NCBI GenBank assembly: GCA_013003805.1
Contig: JABDII010000033.1
Location: 1 to 5,910, forward strand
Direction of reading: 5' to 3'
Source: Gemmatimonadales bacterium
GTDB taxonomy: Bacteria > Gemmatimonadota > Gemmatimonadetes > Gemmatimonadales > GWC2-71-9
DNA length: 5,910 nt
Made by a program: the position numbers and the translations under genes. Position 1 is the first letter of the stretch. Every line of letters starts with the position of its first letter. Positions 5,634 through 5,910 of this stretch are shown here, in pieces. The notes under the pieces were generated by a model that worked only from the letters and a program-made list of their open reading frames with translations, made no database searches and was not told the origin of the DNA.

Positions 5634-5910
5634 ATGAGCCGCAGGGTGACCCACTTCCCGCTCGTGGTGGTGAGCTTCCTCGTTGTGATCGGAGGCGCTT
5701 GCTCCCGCGGGCACGATGCCGAGACGACGACTACGGAAGCCGCGACGGTAGCCGGCCCGACCCACGTCGTGGTGGACACGGTAATCGAGGACGTGTTCGA
5801 GGCGTCCGGTACGGCGGAGCCCATCCAACAGGCGACGCTGAGCACCAAACTCATGGGTTCCATCACGCACGTTCACGCACGGGAAGGAGATGTGGTTCGG
5901 GCCGGGCAAC
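5634..5910 (+). CDS. HlyD/RND-type periplasmic adaptor lipoprotein, N-terminal fragment
   Basis: The first 92 codons of a gene that runs off the right edge. The protein starts MSRRVTHFPLVVVSFLVV and continues to GGAC, a signal peptide with a probable lipobox at Cys23; Gly at -3 is not the favoured residue, so lipidation is likely rather than certain. A short Thr/Ala-rich linker follows. Then comes the start of a membrane-fusion-protein barrel and biotinyl/lipoyl-like hairpin: SGTAEPIQQATLSTK and GSITHVHAREGDVVRAGQ (roughly residues 56-92). The G-x-V-x-x-x-x-x-E-G-D-x-V-x-x-G-Q style pattern is typical of RND adaptors. It would bridge an inner-membrane pump to the TolC-like channel encoded just upstream. 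A pump gene is expected further right. No sign of damage in the visible part. Confidence 0.88.
   Translation, partial: MSRRVTHFPLVVVSFLVVIGGACSRGHDAETTTTEAATVAGPTHVVVDTVIEDVFEASGTAEPIQQATLSTKLMGSITHVHAREGDVVRAGQ

Noticed and set aside
5538..5909. Minus-strand open frames opposite the adaptor gene
   Set aside because: The plus strand here encodes a signal peptide and membrane-fusion-protein motifs directly after a strong Shine-Dalgarno; the minus frames are shadows.

Overview
This is a GC-rich window from a Gram-negative bacterium. Outer-membrane and periplasmic efflux components (a TolC-like protein and a lipoprotein membrane-fusion protein) show the double membrane. The lasso-type leader peptide paired with a long asparagine-synthetase-like cyclase would fit Gemmatimonadota or a related high-GC phylum, but that placement is inference; no rRNA or other phylogenetic marker is present.

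Layout. Five minus-strand genes run from about 4087 down to the left edge: an Hsp15-like S4 RNA-binding protein (4087-3686), a 637-aa asparagine-synthetase-like enzyme interpreted as a lasso-peptide macrolactam synthetase (3607-1694), a 60-aa precursor peptide with a textbook lasso leader (1530-1348), an ABC ATPase (1198-146), and the first 49 codons of its ABC-2-type membrane partner (149 to the left edge, ATGA overlap). A strong intrinsic terminator (1295-1253) separates the cyclase/precursor unit from the ABC transporter pair. Two plus-strand genes diverge to the right: a TolC-family outer membrane factor (4260-5630) and, 3 nt later, the start of a HlyD/RND-type adaptor lipoprotein (5634 to the right edge). 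An RND or similar inner-membrane pump gene would be expected beyond the window. The 172-nt divergent gap (4088-4259) holds an AT-rich island with a good sigma70-like promoter for the efflux operon.

How it fits together. The centre of interest is the cyclase plus precursor pair. The precursor has the exact leader pattern YxxPxLxxxGxFxxxT read by lasso RRE (B1) proteins, a strong Shine-Dalgarno, and a Gly/Ser/Ala-rich, two-cysteine C-terminal part that is unusually long for a lasso core. The cyclase keeps the ATP-binding SGGYDS loop and the synthetase motifs but has Ser where glutamine-hydrolysing asparagine synthetases have the catalytic Cys2. No RRE (B1) or transglutaminase-like leader peptidase (B2) is encoded in the window, so the cluster is either incomplete here, continues to the left past the permease, or uses enzymes encoded elsewhere. 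No gene-free stretch exceeds 300 bases; no tRNA, rRNA, CRISPR or insertion sequence was seen.
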